DNA from: UBA1127 sp034422455
GTDB taxonomy: Bacteria > Chloroflexota > Dehalococcoidia > Lucifugimonadales > UBA1127
Length of the DNA: 64,000 nt
Direction: 5' to 3'
NCBI GenBank assembly: GCA_034422455.1
Contig: DAOUJQ010000012.1
Coordinates: forward strand, 190,724-254,723
Position numbers and translations under genes: made by a program. Below are positions 32,297-41,036 of this stretch, in pieces (position 1 is the stretch's first letter; the number at the start of each line of letters is the position of its first letter). The notes under the pieces are model-generated. The model was not told the DNA's origin, did no database searches, and worked only from the letters and a program-made list of their open reading frames with translations.

Positions 32297-33426
32297 AGAA
32301 ACTTGCGATTCTGGGTTCGACGGGCTCCATCGGGCGGCAGACGCTGGACGTCGTGCGCTCCTACCCGGAGGAGTTCGAGGTCTTCGCGCTGTCGGCGTGG
32401 AGCAATCGCGATCTGTTGATGGCGCAGGCCCATGAGTTCCGCCCGCGTTACCTCTTCTGCCAGGAGCCGCCTTCCTCCGACGAGCTGCCTCCGGGCACGG
32501 CGCTGGCGGGCGGCATCGTCGAGATCGCGACGCACCCGGACGTCGACCTCGTGATGCAGGGGATGGTCGGCAACGCGGGCCTGCTGCCGACGCTCGAGGC
32601 CCTGCGCGCCGGCAAGAAGGTGGCGATGGCCAACAAGGAGCCGGTGGTGATGGCAGGCGAGCTGCTGACGACCGAGGCTTCGCGCAGCGGCGGCGAGATC
32701 CTGCCGGTCGACAGCGAGCCGAGCGCCATCTGGCAGTGCCTGCAGGGCGAGGACGTCGAGAACGGCGTGCGGCGGCTCATCATCACGGCCTCCGGCGGCG
32801 CCCTGCGGCGATTGCCCCTGGAGGAGGTCGCGAAGGTCACGCCGGAGCAGGCGTTGAAGCACCCCACCTGGAGCATGGGCAAGAAGATCACCATCGACTC
32901 GGCCACGCTGATGAACAAGGGCTTCGAGGTCATAGAGTCGCACTGGCTCTTCTCCATGCCCTGGGAGCGCGTGGACGTGGTGGTCCACCCGCAGAGCATC
33001 ATCCACTCCATGGTCGAGTTCATGGACGGCTCCGTGAAGGCGCAGCTTGGCGTGCCGGACATGCGGCTGCCCATCCAGTACGCGATGTTCTACCCCCAGC
33101 GGCTGCCGTGCGAAATGGCCCCGCGCTTCGACCCCGTGGCCGCGGCCGCGCTGACCTTCGAGCAGATGGACCCGGCCCGCTACCCGTGCTTCGTGACGGC
33201 GCTTGAGGCGGGGCACGCGGGCGGCACGTACCCGACAGTTCTCAGCGCGTCCGATGAGGTCGCCATCGAGGCCTTCCTCGACCGGCGGATCTCCTTCGGC
33301 GACATCCACGGCGTCGTGACGGCCACGCTCGACCGGCATGAGTCGGCGGCGGAGCCGTCGCTGGACGACGTGCTGGCCGCCGACGCGTGGGCGCGGACGA
33401 CGGCCCGCGAGGTCCTGGAGCGGTAA
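32293..33426 (+). CDS. dxr: 1-deoxy-D-xylulose 5-phosphate reductoisomerase
   Basis: Second step of the MEP isoprenoid pathway, NADPH-dependent. The 377-residue product has GSTGSIGRQTLDV, ANKEPVVMAGELL, the metal/substrate loop DSEPSAIWQCL (usual form DSEHSAIFQ, so His is replaced by Pro), and HPTWSMGKKITIDSATLMNKG. ATG 32293 overlaps the end of cdsA; the frame upstream is a shadow. rseP begins on the base after its stop. Confidence 0.95.
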   Translation: MKKLAILGSTGSIGRQTLDVVRSYPEEFEVFALSAWSNRDLLMAQAHEFRPRYLFCQEPPSSDELPPGTALAGGIVEIATHPDVDLVMQGMVGNAGLLPTLEALRAGKKVAMANKEPVVMAGELLTTEASRSGGEILPVDSEPSAIWQCLQGEDVENGVRRLIITASGGALRRLPLEEVAKVTPEQALKHPTWSMGKKITIDSATLMNKGFEVIESHWLFSMPWERVDVVVHPQSIIHSMVEFMDGSVKAQLGVPDMRLPIQYAMFYPQRLPCEMAPRFDPVAAAALTFEQMDPARYPCFVTALEAGHAGGTYPTVLSASDEVAIEAFLDRRISFGDIHGVVTATLDRHESAAEPSLDDVLAADAWARTTAREVLER

Positions 33427-34824
33427 ATGGAAGACGTCCTGGGCCTTCTGGTCACGGTGGTCCGCTTCCTGCTCCTCCTGACCGTCTTGATCATGGTCCA
33501 CGAGGCGGGGCACTTCTACTCCGCGCGGGCCTTCGGCGTGAAGGTGCTGGAGTTCGGATGGGGGTTTCCGCCACGGCTGTTCGGCCTCTACACCGGACGC
33601 ACCCGCGTCCTGCTGCATCCCGGCGTCCGCCTCATCAACCTGGAAGCCATGGACAACCTGCGCCCCGGCATGAGGGTGCGGCTCCATTCCGGCGTGCTGG
33701 ACGACGGCACGCTGTCGGCGATGATAATCGAGGCCCCATCGGAGGACGGCCGATTCCTCACCACGCCGCTCGCGGGCGACAGCGACAAGCGGAACGTCCT
33801 CGTGCACGAGGGCAAGCTGCGGGAGGTGGGCGAGGATTCGCTGGTCATCGCGGACATGGCCTACACCGTCAACCTGCTGCCCATCGGCGGCTTCGTCAAG
33901 ATGGCCGGCGAGAACAACCCGAACGTGCCGTGGAGCCTGGCCAGCAAGGGCGCGCTGACGCGGTTCACCGTACTCGCCGCCGGGTCGGCCATGAACGTCG
34001 TGCTGCCGGTGGTGCTCTTCATCTTCCTGTTCGCCGCGCCGCAGGAGCAGTGGGAGGGGCGGGTGCTCATCAACCTCGTCGCCCCGGACTCGCCCGCCGA
34101 GCGCGCGGGCCTTCAGGGCGGCGACATCATCCTGGAAGCCGACGGGCACGAGGTCTACAACACTCAGACGCTCCAGTACCGCATCCTGCTGAACCTTGGC
34201 GAGGAGACGGAGTTCCTCGTGATGCGGCCCGAGCGGCTCGTCACGGGCGGCATCGGCTTCGGGGCCGATGCGGGGCCCGTGGACGCCAACTTCCGCGATA
34301 CGGAGCCGTTCTCTGTGCGTCTGGTGCCGCGGTGGGCGCCGCCGGAAGGCGAGGGGAACGTCGGCATCCAGATCCGCACGATAGAGGGGCAGGTGGTCAC
34401 GCGCTCCGGCAACGTCCTGACCGCCGTGCCTTACGGCTTCGTGCGGATGTGGGAGACCGTGGTGCTGCTGCGCAACGAGGTCCTCGGGTGGTTCATCGGC
34501 TCCGGCGGGCCCCAGCTCGCAGGGCCGGTGGGCATCGCCGAGATCAGCAACGAGGTCGCCGAGGCGGGCTGGCGGCCGCTGGTGGTGTTTGCGGCGCTGC
34601 TCAGCATCAACCTCGCCATCATCAACCTGCTGCCGCTGCCCGCGCTCGACGGCGGGCGCATCGTCTTCGTCGCGCTGGAGTGGATTCGCGGCGGCAAGCG
34701 CATCCCGGCGGAGCGCGAGGGGCTGGTGCACGCCGTCGGCTTTGCGCTGCTCATCGGCGTCATCGCGGTCATCACCTACGCGGACGTCAGCCGCATCGTC
34801 CAGGGCAACTCCATCGCCAACTGA
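33427..34824 (+). CDS. rseP: Site-2 intramembrane metalloprotease (RseP family)
   Basis: The 465-residue protease cuts transmembrane substrates, for example anti-sigma factors or signal-peptide remnants. The zinc motif H25-E-A-G-H29 lies in the first helix, a PDZ domain follows at about residues 200-300 (PDSPAERAGLQGGDIILEADG), and the third ligand is in LPLPALDGGRIVF near residue 410. Residues 70-165 between helix 1 and the next helix are a soluble insertion. Last gene of the operon before a repeat-rich spacer. Confidence 0.94.
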   Translation: MEDVLGLLVTVVRFLLLLTVLIMVHEAGHFYSARAFGVKVLEFGWGFPPRLFGLYTGRTRVLLHPGVRLINLEAMDNLRPGMRVRLHSGVLDDGTLSAMIIEAPSEDGRFLTTPLAGDSDKRNVLVHEGKLREVGEDSLVIADMAYTVNLLPIGGFVKMAGENNPNVPWSLASKGALTRFTVLAAGSAMNVVLPVVLFIFLFAAPQEQWEGRVLINLVAPDSPAERAGLQGGDIILEADGHEVYNTQTLQYRILLNLGEETEFLVMRPERLVTGGIGFGADAGPVDANFRDTEPFSVRLVPRWAPPEGEGNVGIQIRTIEGQVVTRSGNVLTAVPYGFVRMWETVVLLRNEVLGWFIGSGGPQLAGPVGIAEISNEVAEAGWRPLVVFAALLSINLAIINLLPLPALDGGRIVFVALEWIRGGKRIPAEREGLVHAVGFALLIGVIAVITYADVSRIVQGNSIAN

Positions 34825-34857
34825 GCCGCCATCCGCCCCCACCGCTCATTCTCATCC

Positions 34858-34905
34858 CCACCCCTTCATACCGGCGCATGCCGGTATCCAGAAACCCCGC
34901 GTCCA
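34858..34905. repeat. Inverted GCGCCGGTATG element
   Basis: CTTCATACCGGCGCATGCCGGTATCCAGAAACC, read across 34863-34895, is the reverse of the element at 5881-5945. It begins 34 bp after the rseP stop. Confidence 0.65.
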
Positions 34906-34974
34906 ACGGCCTCCGCACAACCGGACCCAACCCCTCGTCGCCCCTGCGCAGGCAAGGGGCCCGACAAACGCAAC

Positions 34975-35000
34975 CCGTTCGCCCTGAGCCTGTCGAAGGG
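34975..35000. repeat. REP-like TTCGACAGGCTCAGGG element (inverted)
   Basis: CCGTTCGCCCTGAGCCTGTC then GAAGGG; reverse orientation copy adjoining long repeat copy B. Confidence 0.65.
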
Positions 35001-35006
35001 CCTCCC

Positions 35007-35222
35007 ACCCCCTGCCACCACCCCCTCGCGCGAACGCCGTCCCCTCCGCTACCCTCGCCCCATGCACCGCCACCACAACACCACAACCGCCCCGCGAAGG
35101 GCCGGGAATTGTTCCCCCCGGATGAAAAATTTTTCGTCTTGTATCTGCAACGTGCCAAATCAGCTTCAACACGAAAAACAAAACAATTCCCCGCAGCTAC
35201 GCCCGCACGCGGAAACAATTCG
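35007..35222 (-). repeat. Long structured repeat, copy B
   Basis: Reverse complement matches copy A (10462-10689) nearly throughout. The 120-bp core (35104-35223) has ends GGGAATTGTTCCC and GGAAACAATTCGC, i.e. inverted repeats, and the internal stem region TTGAAGCTG...CAGATACAA around TTGGCAC. The rest (35007-35100) is the C-rich/G-rich arm. Confidence 0.85.
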
Positions 35223-35359
35223 CCCCCGTACACCCCTCAACCTCCTTCCCTCATACCTGCGCAGGGCCCCCGTACCCGCTACGGGGGCAGGGGAACCCGG
35301 ACGAGCCGGGCCGTGGGAGCGCCAGGGGGCGCAGGGGACGGGATTTCTGCCCCCTCGGG

Positions 35360-35386
35360 ACCCTTCGACAAGCTCAGGGCTATCGG
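35360..35386. repeat. REP-like TTCGACAAGCTCAGGG element
   Basis: ACCCTTCGACAAGCTCAGGG followed by CTATCGG, just upstream of the ispG promoter. Confidence 0.65.
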
Positions 35387-35427
35387 AGAGGGACGGCATT
35401 CACGTGCAACGCCGCTCGGCAATGCGG

Positions 35428-35433
35428 TATAGT
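35428..35433 (+). promoter_or_regulatory. Candidate -10 of ispG
   Basis: TATAGT about 54 bp before the ispG ATG; the -35 is poor (TGCAAC at 17-bp spacing). Confidence 0.4.
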
Positions 35434-35486
35434 AAGCACACAGGCACGCATAACGGACAGGGCCAAGCAGCGAAGGAGCAACGCTC

Positions 35487-36644
35487 ATGCCAAATCGCAG
35501 AGTCTCCAAACCGGTCTACGTGGGCGGCGTCAAGATCGGCGGCGACGCGGACATCGCGGTGCAGTCCATGACCAAGACCGACACGCGCGACGTGGCCGCG
35601 ACGGTGGAGCAGATCAAGGGCCTGGAAGAGGTGGGCTGCGACATCATCCGCTGCGCCGTGCCCGACATGGAGGCCGCGCAGGCGCTGGGCGCCATCAAGC
35701 GCCAGATCAAGATCCCCCTGGTCGCGGACATCCACTTCCACTACCAGCTCGCGCTGGAAGCCCTCGAGCAGGGCGTCGACTGCCTGCGGCTCAACCCCGG
35801 CAACCTCCGGGACGCCGAGCGGGTGAAGCAGGTCGTCGTCGCGGCCAAGGAGCGGGGCATCCCCATCCGCATCGGCGTGAACTTCGGCAGCCTGCCCCCC
35901 GTCGGCGGCATCGGACAGACGCGCGGCTTCTCCCGCCTGTTCGACATGGTCAACCGCCTCCCCAAGGCCGGCGAGGCCAGGGAGGGCGACTACAGCGTGG
36001 TCGACCACATGGTCGCGACGGCCCTGTGGGAGATCAGCCTGCTGGAGGAGCTGGACTTCGACCTCATCAAGATCTCCCTGAAGGCATTCGACGTTCCCAC
36101 GACGGTGGAGGCGTACCGGCGGCTCGCCAAGATGGTGCCGTACCCGTTCCACCTCGGCATCACGGAGGCCGGCACGGTGACCTCCGGCTCTATCCGCAGC
36201 GCCGTGGGCCTCGGCTACCTGCTCTACGAGGGCATCGGCGACACCATCCGCGTGTCTCTCAGCGGCGACTCCCGCGACGAGGTCACGGCGGGGTACGAGA
36301 TCCTCAAGTCGCTGAACCTGCGCGAGAAGGGCGTCACCCTGGTGGCCTGCCCCTCCTGCGGCCGCGCCGACGTGGACGTGGTCAAGCTGGCGAACGACGT
36401 CGACGCGCTGGTCAAGAGCCTGGATACGAACATCAAGGTCGCGGTCATGGGCTGCGAGGTCAACGGTCCCGGCGAGTCCAAGGACGCCGACATCGGCATC
36501 GCGGGCGGCAACGGCCGCGCCATCATCTTCCGCAAGGGGCAGAAGACCAAGGTGGTGGCGGAGGCCGACATGCTGGAAGAGCTGATGAAGGAGATCCACC
36601 AGGTCATGGCGGAGCAGGAGGAGGCGGGCGTAACCGCCGGCTAG
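35487..36644 (+). CDS. ispG: (E)-4-hydroxy-3-methylbut-2-enyl-diphosphate synthase
   Basis: [4Fe-4S] enzyme of the MEP pathway that makes HMBPP. The 385-residue product has VQSMTKTDTRD, VADIHFHYQLAL, CLRLNPGN and the cluster ligands in CPSCGR and GCEVNGPGE near the C-terminus. It is the compact bacterial form without the plant insertion. Together with dxr, uppS and the polyprenyl synthase it shows MEP-derived isoprenoid metabolism. Confidence 0.96.
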   Translation: MPNRRVSKPVYVGGVKIGGDADIAVQSMTKTDTRDVAATVEQIKGLEEVGCDIIRCAVPDMEAAQALGAIKRQIKIPLVADIHFHYQLALEALEQGVDCLRLNPGNLRDAERVKQVVVAAKERGIPIRIGVNFGSLPPVGGIGQTRGFSRLFDMVNRLPKAGEAREGDYSVVDHMVATALWEISLLEELDFDLIKISLKAFDVPTTVEAYRRLAKMVPYPFHLGITEAGTVTSGSIRSAVGLGYLLYEGIGDTIRVSLSGDSRDEVTAGYEILKSLNLREKGVTLVACPSCGRADVDVVKLANDVDALVKSLDTNIKVAVMGCEVNGPGESKDADIGIAGGNGRAIIFRKGQKTKVVAEADMLEELMKEIHQVMAEQEEAGVTAG

Positions 36645-36707
36645 GTCTTGTCTCGACAGGAGCTTGCATGCGAAGGCCGCTGGCCCGTTTGGGCGGCGGC
36701 CTCGTCG

Positions 36708-36998
36708 TTACTTCTTGCGCTCGATGGCCGCCTTGAGGCTTGCCCCCGGCACGAACCCCACGCGGTCGTGCGCGGGCACGTCGACCTCGTCGCCGCCGCG
36801 AATGGGGCGCACCTTGCGGGCCTTGACCTGCTTGACCGAGAAGGTGCCGAACCCGGTCAGGACCACCTTGTGGCCGCTCGCCAGGGTCTCCTCCAGCACC
36901 TCGACAACCGCCGCCAGGGCAACGTCGGCCGCGGCTTTGGTCCCTCCCAGCTTGGAGGACAACCTTCCCGCAAGGTCAGCCCGACGCAAGGTGGCCAT
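36708..36998 (-). CDS. hup: HU-family DNA-binding protein
   Basis: The 96-residue nucleoid protein begins MATLRRADLAGRLSSKLGGT, with the HU arms around GFGTFSVKQVKARKVRP and the conserved VGFVPGASLKAAI end. Start 36998 is chosen because GGGAGG is spaced correctly; ATG 37004 is also possible. It is convergent with ispG, 63 bp from its stop. Confidence 0.93.
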   Translation of the reverse strand: MATLRRADLAGRLSSKLGGTKAAADVALAAVVEVLEETLASGHKVVLTGFGTFSVKQVKARKVRPIRGGDEVDVPAHDRVGFVPGASLKAAIERKK

Positions 36999-37039
36999 AG
37001 ACATACCTCCCATATAGCAAAGTGTGATTGGCAAGCGGC

Positions 37040-37068
37040 ATTCTACAGTAAGAATCATATTCCGCCAA
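37040..37068 (-). promoter_or_regulatory. Candidate hup promoter
   Basis: On the minus strand TTGGCG (37068-37063), 17-bp spacer, then TAGAAT (37045-37040), about 42 bp before the ATG. Confidence 0.45.
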
Positions 37069-37163
37069 GGGGAAATGAGACGTCACTGTGACATTCGGCC
37101 GAGCACGAGCGCCAAGGATGTGGAAGCGGCGGCGTGATGCACCGGCCTAGTGGGAGATTCCCC

Positions 37164-37177
37164 TGCTATGCTATGCT
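37164..37177 (+). promoter_or_regulatory. Extended -10 of proS (two overlapping copies)
   Basis: TGCTATGCT at 37164-37172 and again at 37169-37177, 60 bp before the proS ATG. Belongs to the recurring TGCTA-type elements. Confidence 0.4.
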
Positions 37178-37236
37178 TTGTAGCCAGCCTGCCTCAGGCA
37201 CTCGCAACTGCACCGGCATACCGGCAAGGAGCCCTC

Positions 37237-38934
37237 ATGCGCCTGTCCCAATTCCTCGGCAAGACCCTGCGCGACGACCCGGCGGAGGCGGAGACCCAGA
37301 ACCACAGGCTCATGCTCAGGTCCGGGATGATCCAGCAGGTGGCGGCAGGCGTCTACTCCTACGCGCCCCTCGCGCAGAGGAGCCTCACCAAGGTGGCCAA
37401 CATCGTCCGGGAGGAGATGGACGCCGCCGGGGGGCAGGAGGTCAAGCTCCCCGCGCTCCAGCCGAGGGAGCTGTGGCAGCAGACCGGCAGGGACGCCGCC
37501 TTCGGCCCGGACCTCATGCGGCTGAAGGACCGGCGCGAGCGCGAGATGATCATCGCGCCCACCCACGAGGAGGCGGTGACGCTGCTGGTGAAGCAGCACA
37601 TGCAGAGCTACCGCGACCTGCCCCTGCTGGTGTACCAGATCCAGACGAAGTTCCGCGACGAACCCCGCCCCCGCGGCGGCCTGGTGCGCGTCCGCGAGTT
37701 CGACATGAAGGACGCCTACAGCTTCGACGCCGACGCCGAATCGCTCGATGAGACCTACCTGCGCATGGTGCAGGCCTACCGGAACATCTTCCAGCGCTGC
37801 GGCATCCCGGCCGTCATGATCGAGGCCGACAGCGGCGCCATCGGCGGCAAGGACTCGCACGAGTTCATCATGCCCACCGAGATCGGCGAGGACACCTTCA
37901 TCCAGTGCCCGGGCTGCGGGTACGCCGCCAACGCCGAGCGCGCCGCCTTCAAGCGGCCGCCCGCGCCCGCCGGTGAGCCGCTCCCCATCGAGGACGTGCA
38001 CACGCCGGGGCTGAAGACCATCGCGGACCTCGTCGACTTCATGGGCATCACCCCGGAGCAGACGCTGAAGGCCGTGTTCTATGTCGCCGACGGGGAGATG
38101 GTCTTCATCTCCATCCGGGGCGACCTCGACGTGAACGAGGTCAAGCTCAAGCGATTGCTCGGCGTCACGGACCTGCACCAGGCCACGGACGAGGAGGTGG
38201 AAGCCGCCGGCCTCGTCGCCGGGTCCGCCTCCGCCGTCGGGCTGAACGGCATGAAGAACGTCGCCGACGAGTCCGTCTACGTGGGCGCGAACTTCGCGGC
38301 GGGCGCCAACCGCCCGGACTGGCACCTCAAGAACGTCAACACGCCCAGGGACTTCGTGCCGGACGTCGTCGGCGACATCGCGCTGGCCGAGGCGGGCCAC
38401 GAGTGCGTGCACTGCGAAGGCACGTTCATCGCCGAGCGCGGCATGGAGGTCGGCCACGTCTTCAAGCTCGGCACCTTCTTCAGCGAGGCGCTCAACGCGA
38501 CCTTCCTCACGCCCGAGGGCTCGCTGCGGCCCGCCATCATGGGCTGCTACGGCATCGGCATCGGGCGGCTGCTGGCCGCCAGCATCGAGCAGAACCGCGA
38601 CGAGCGGGGGATGACCCTGCCGGTGAGCGTCGCGCCGTTCCACGTCTACCTCGCGGCGCTGAACGCGGAGAGCGCGGAGGTCTCGGACGCCGCGGAGCGC
38701 CTGTACCGGCAGCTGCAGGAGTGCGGCATAGAGACGCTGTACGACGACCGGGCGGAGTCGGCCGGAGTGAAGTTCAACGACGCGGACCTGCTCGGCTTCC
38801 CGGTGCGCGTGGTGGTGAGCCCGCGCAACCTGCGGGAGGGGGTGGCGGAGATCAAGCGCCGAGCCTCTCCGGACGCGCAGCTCTCGCCGCTGGAAGAGGC
38901 CCCTGCCCGCGTCGCGGAGCTGCTGGCCGGCTGA
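37237..38934 (+). CDS. proS: Proline-tRNA ligase (bacterial type with editing domain)
   Basis: Class II synthetase for tRNA(Pro). The 565-residue product begins MRLSQFLGKTLRD after AAGGAG; the longer frame upstream is not used. Motif 1 is near SGMIQQVAAGVYSYAPL, motif 2 region FRDEPRPRGGLVRVREF, then the YbaK-like insertion domain (about 220-390) that hydrolyses Ala-tRNA(Pro), motif 3 GIGIGRLLAA and the anticodon domain. A CPGC plus CVHC pair within the insertion may hold structural metal. Confidence 0.96.
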   Translation: MRLSQFLGKTLRDDPAEAETQNHRLMLRSGMIQQVAAGVYSYAPLAQRSLTKVANIVREEMDAAGGQEVKLPALQPRELWQQTGRDAAFGPDLMRLKDRREREMIIAPTHEEAVTLLVKQHMQSYRDLPLLVYQIQTKFRDEPRPRGGLVRVREFDMKDAYSFDADAESLDETYLRMVQAYRNIFQRCGIPAVMIEADSGAIGGKDSHEFIMPTEIGEDTFIQCPGCGYAANAERAAFKRPPAPAGEPLPIEDVHTPGLKTIADLVDFMGITPEQTLKAVFYVADGEMVFISIRGDLDVNEVKLKRLLGVTDLHQATDEEVEAAGLVAGSASAVGLNGMKNVADESVYVGANFAAGANRPDWHLKNVNTPRDFVPDVVGDIALAEAGHECVHCEGTFIAERGMEVGHVFKLGTFFSEALNATFLTPEGSLRPAIMGCYGIGIGRLLAASIEQNRDERGMTLPVSVAPFHVYLAALNAESAEVSDAAERLYRQLQECGIETLYDDRAESAGVKFNDADLLGFPVRVVVSPRNLREGVAEIKRRASPDAQLSPLEEAPARVAELLAG

Positions 38935-39071
38935 CTTTCGCCGGCCAGCGGTCTTCCTCCGGCTGGCCGTCCGGGATCCCGTAGTCGCGCCTGCAGGCAG
39001 CGCCGGCCTCGCAACCTGAAGTGACCGCAGGTTGTCGATTCGCACCCGTCAGGGAGCGCCAAAGGAGCACA

Positions 39072-40388
39072 GTGGCCGCCCAGGACTACCAGGACAGACC
39101 GAGGATCAGGCGTGGCGGCCTGCTGCAGGGTCCTTTCCGTGCCTTTGCCTACCCTCGATTTGCCGCCTTTTGGACGCTCTCCTTCATGTCTATCATGTCC
39201 TTCTTCATGGTGCTCATCGTCCGCGGGTGGCTCATCCTGGAATTGACCGACTCGCCGTTCATGGTGGCGGCGGTCAACGCCGCGCAGCTCGTGCCGATGA
39301 TGGTGCTGCCCCTCATCGGCGGGGCGCTCGCCGACCGGGGCGGCCGCAAGACCCTGCTCATGACCACGGACACGTTCAACTTCCTCACCCTGCTGGCCAT
39401 GGGCGCGCTGGTCTGGTTCGAGTTCGTGGAGGTGTGGCACGTGTTCGCGCTGGCCCTGGCGAACGGCGTCGCGTTTGCGCTGGCGATGCCGGCGCGGTCG
39501 TCCCTGGTCCCCGACCTCGTCCGGCGAATGGACATCGCCAGTGCGGTGGCCCTCTTCAGCACCATCTTCAGCCTCGGCCAGGTCGCCGGGCCGACTCCCG
39601 CCGGCTTCATCATCGACTCCTTCGGGATGGCGCCGTCGTTTTTCGTAGCTGCCGTGCTGCTCATGCCCGCGCTGACGGGGCTTGCCTTCTTCCGTGTCCC
39701 GTCGTTTGCGGGCCGCCAACGTACCGTTCCCGGAGCCCAGCGGGAGTCGATGGTGCAGAGCATGTTGAGCGGCGTGCGTTACGTGAGGGGCCAGCAGCTC
39801 ATCCTGGCGCTGCTGCTGCTGGGGCTCATCGTCATGACGTTCGTCATGCCCTTCCAGGCCGTGCTGCCGGTCATCGTCCGCGACGTGCTGGGGCAGGGCC
39901 CCGACGCCCTTGGCATCCTGATGACCGCGACGGGCGTCGGCGCGCTGTTGGGGTCCGTCTCCGTGGCAGCAGCCCGGGGCATGCCGCAGCTGATCACCAT
40001 CATGATGGCGGCGGGCATGCTGGTCGGCGTCGTGCTCGCGCTGTTCGTCATCTCCGATTTCTACCCTATCTCGGTCTTGCTGGGACTTGGGCTTGGACTG
40101 TGCGTGCAGTTGTTTATGACAAGCAACCTCACGCTGGTGCAGCTGGCGACCCCCGACTACCTGCGGGCCCGCGTCATCAGCATGCGATTCATCCTCGTGG
40201 GCCTCGGCCCCATCGGCATCATCGGCACGGGGCTGGCCGCGGAGGCGTTCGGCGCGGTGCCGACGCTGGTCACGATGGGAATCGTCAACTGCGTCTGCAT
40301 CGGGCTTGTGCTGTCGCTGCTCCCCGCCATCCGGCGCGCGCGTCGGCAGCCCGCGCCCGCCGGACGCGAGGCCCAGGTCTCCGGTTGA
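39072..40388 (+). CDS. MFS exporter (EntS/MFS_3 type)
   Basis: The 438-residue major facilitator has 12 predicted helices, with LPLIGGALADRGGRKTLL as the loop 2-3 signature (motif A) and the R-x-V-x-S-x-R-F pattern near residue 370 typical of the enterobactin-exporter-like group. GTG 39072 is chosen since AAAGGAG precedes it. Substrate unknown. It starts a same-strand run with sulfur-metabolism genes (60 bp to the next gene) and might export a product of that pathway, but this is only context. Confidence 0.85.
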   Translation: MAAQDYQDRPRIRRGGLLQGPFRAFAYPRFAAFWTLSFMSIMSFFMVLIVRGWLILELTDSPFMVAAVNAAQLVPMMVLPLIGGALADRGGRKTLLMTTDTFNFLTLLAMGALVWFEFVEVWHVFALALANGVAFALAMPARSSLVPDLVRRMDIASAVALFSTIFSLGQVAGPTPAGFIIDSFGMAPSFFVAAVLLMPALTGLAFFRVPSFAGRQRTVPGAQRESMVQSMLSGVRYVRGQQLILALLLLGLIVMTFVMPFQAVLPVIVRDVLGQGPDALGILMTATGVGALLGSVSVAAARGMPQLITIMMAAGMLVGVVLALFVISDFYPISVLLGLGLGLCVQLFMTSNLTLVQLATPDYLRARVISMRFILVGLGPIGIIGTGLAAEAFGAVPTLVTMGIVNCVCIGLVLSLLPAIRRARRQPAPAGREAQVSG

Positions 40389-40448
40389 CACGCCCCGCCC
40401 CACGGGACACACTTTGGCGTGCGCGACACCCAACCTCCGAGGTGAACG

Positions 40449-41036
40449 ATGGCAACCGTGAAATACTCCCTCGAAGACTTCATCAACGACATGAGCCAGC
40501 TTGTCGACAGTGAGCCCGACCAGGCCCACCTGTTCGAGCGGGGGTCGTCCTACCTGCAGCGGCTGCTGTCGAACCCCGACGCCATCGCCGCCGAGTACCG
40601 GAAGCCGGTAGATGTCCTTCAGCCCGGCAAGCAGTCGACCACGTACCTGCTGCACCAGGGCGCCAACGGCCTCGCTGTCACCTCCGTCGTGTGGGGGCCC
40701 GGCAGCCACATCGGCCCGCACGACCACGGTACGTGGGGGATGATCGGCGTGCTGGAGAACACCATGATGGAGACGCGCTTCCGCCGGGTCGACGACCGGG
40801 AGCAGGAGGACTTCGCCCTGCTGGAGCAGGACTGCATCACGCAGAACAAGCCGGGCGAGATCACGCTGCTCGTTCCCGACGTCGACGAGATTCACCAGAT
40901 GGACAACCTGACGAGCCGGCCGACGCCGGAGATCCACGTGTACGGCCTGGACCTGCGAGGCTGGGACCGCCGCAGCTATGACCCGGAGACCGGCAGGATC
41001 AGCCACTTCGCGACGATGCGGTGGGACAACTGCTGA
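40449..41036 (+). CDS. Cysteine dioxygenase-family thiol dioxygenase
   Basis: Cupin-fold non-haem iron enzyme that oxidises a thiol (cysteine, 3-mercaptopropionate or similar) to a sulfinate. In the 195-residue protein the three-histidine site is H91 and H93 (GPHDHGTWG) and H149 (DEIHQ). The Cys that forms the thioether crosslink in animal enzymes is Gly95 here, as in most bacterial forms, and substrate is not decided. Its stop overlaps the next ATG (TGATG), so it is translated with the four-domain rhodanese. Confidence 0.85.
   Translation: MATVKYSLEDFINDMSQLVDSEPDQAHLFERGSSYLQRLLSNPDAIAAEYRKPVDVLQPGKQSTTYLLHQGANGLAVTSVVWGPGSHIGPHDHGTWGMIGVLENTMMETRFRRVDDREQEDFALLEQDCITQNKPGEITLLVPDVDEIHQMDNLTSRPTPEIHVYGLDLRGWDRRSYDPETGRISHFATMRWDNC

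Larger units (their letters stand above)
34825..35486. other. Gene-free repeat-rich spacer between rseP and ispG
   Basis: No gene is seen in 662 bp. Contents in order: inverted copy of the GCGCCGGTATG element (34858-34900), a CCCCTGCGCAGGC palindrome (about 34940), a TTCGACAGG REP-like copy, long structured repeat copy B (35007-35222), a CCTGCGCAGG plus CCCCCGTACCCGCTACGGGGG hairpin (35258-35291), a further TTCGACAAGCTCAGGG copy, and the ispG promoter. Confidence 0.7.

Noticed and set aside
31954..34842. 962-codon minus-strand frame opposite cdsA-dxr-rseP
   Set aside because: Large antisense shadow typical of high-GC genes; composition (His, Asp, Arg-rich) has no protein-like pattern.
36999..37100. 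Fifth copy of the long structured repeat upstream of hup
   Set aside because: It shares only short words (TTGGCA, AGGGGAAA) with copy A and is better explained as the hup promoter region.
38646..41006. 786-codon minus-strand frame
   Set aside because: Antisense shadow of the MFS and thiol-dioxygenase genes with no recognisable domain.
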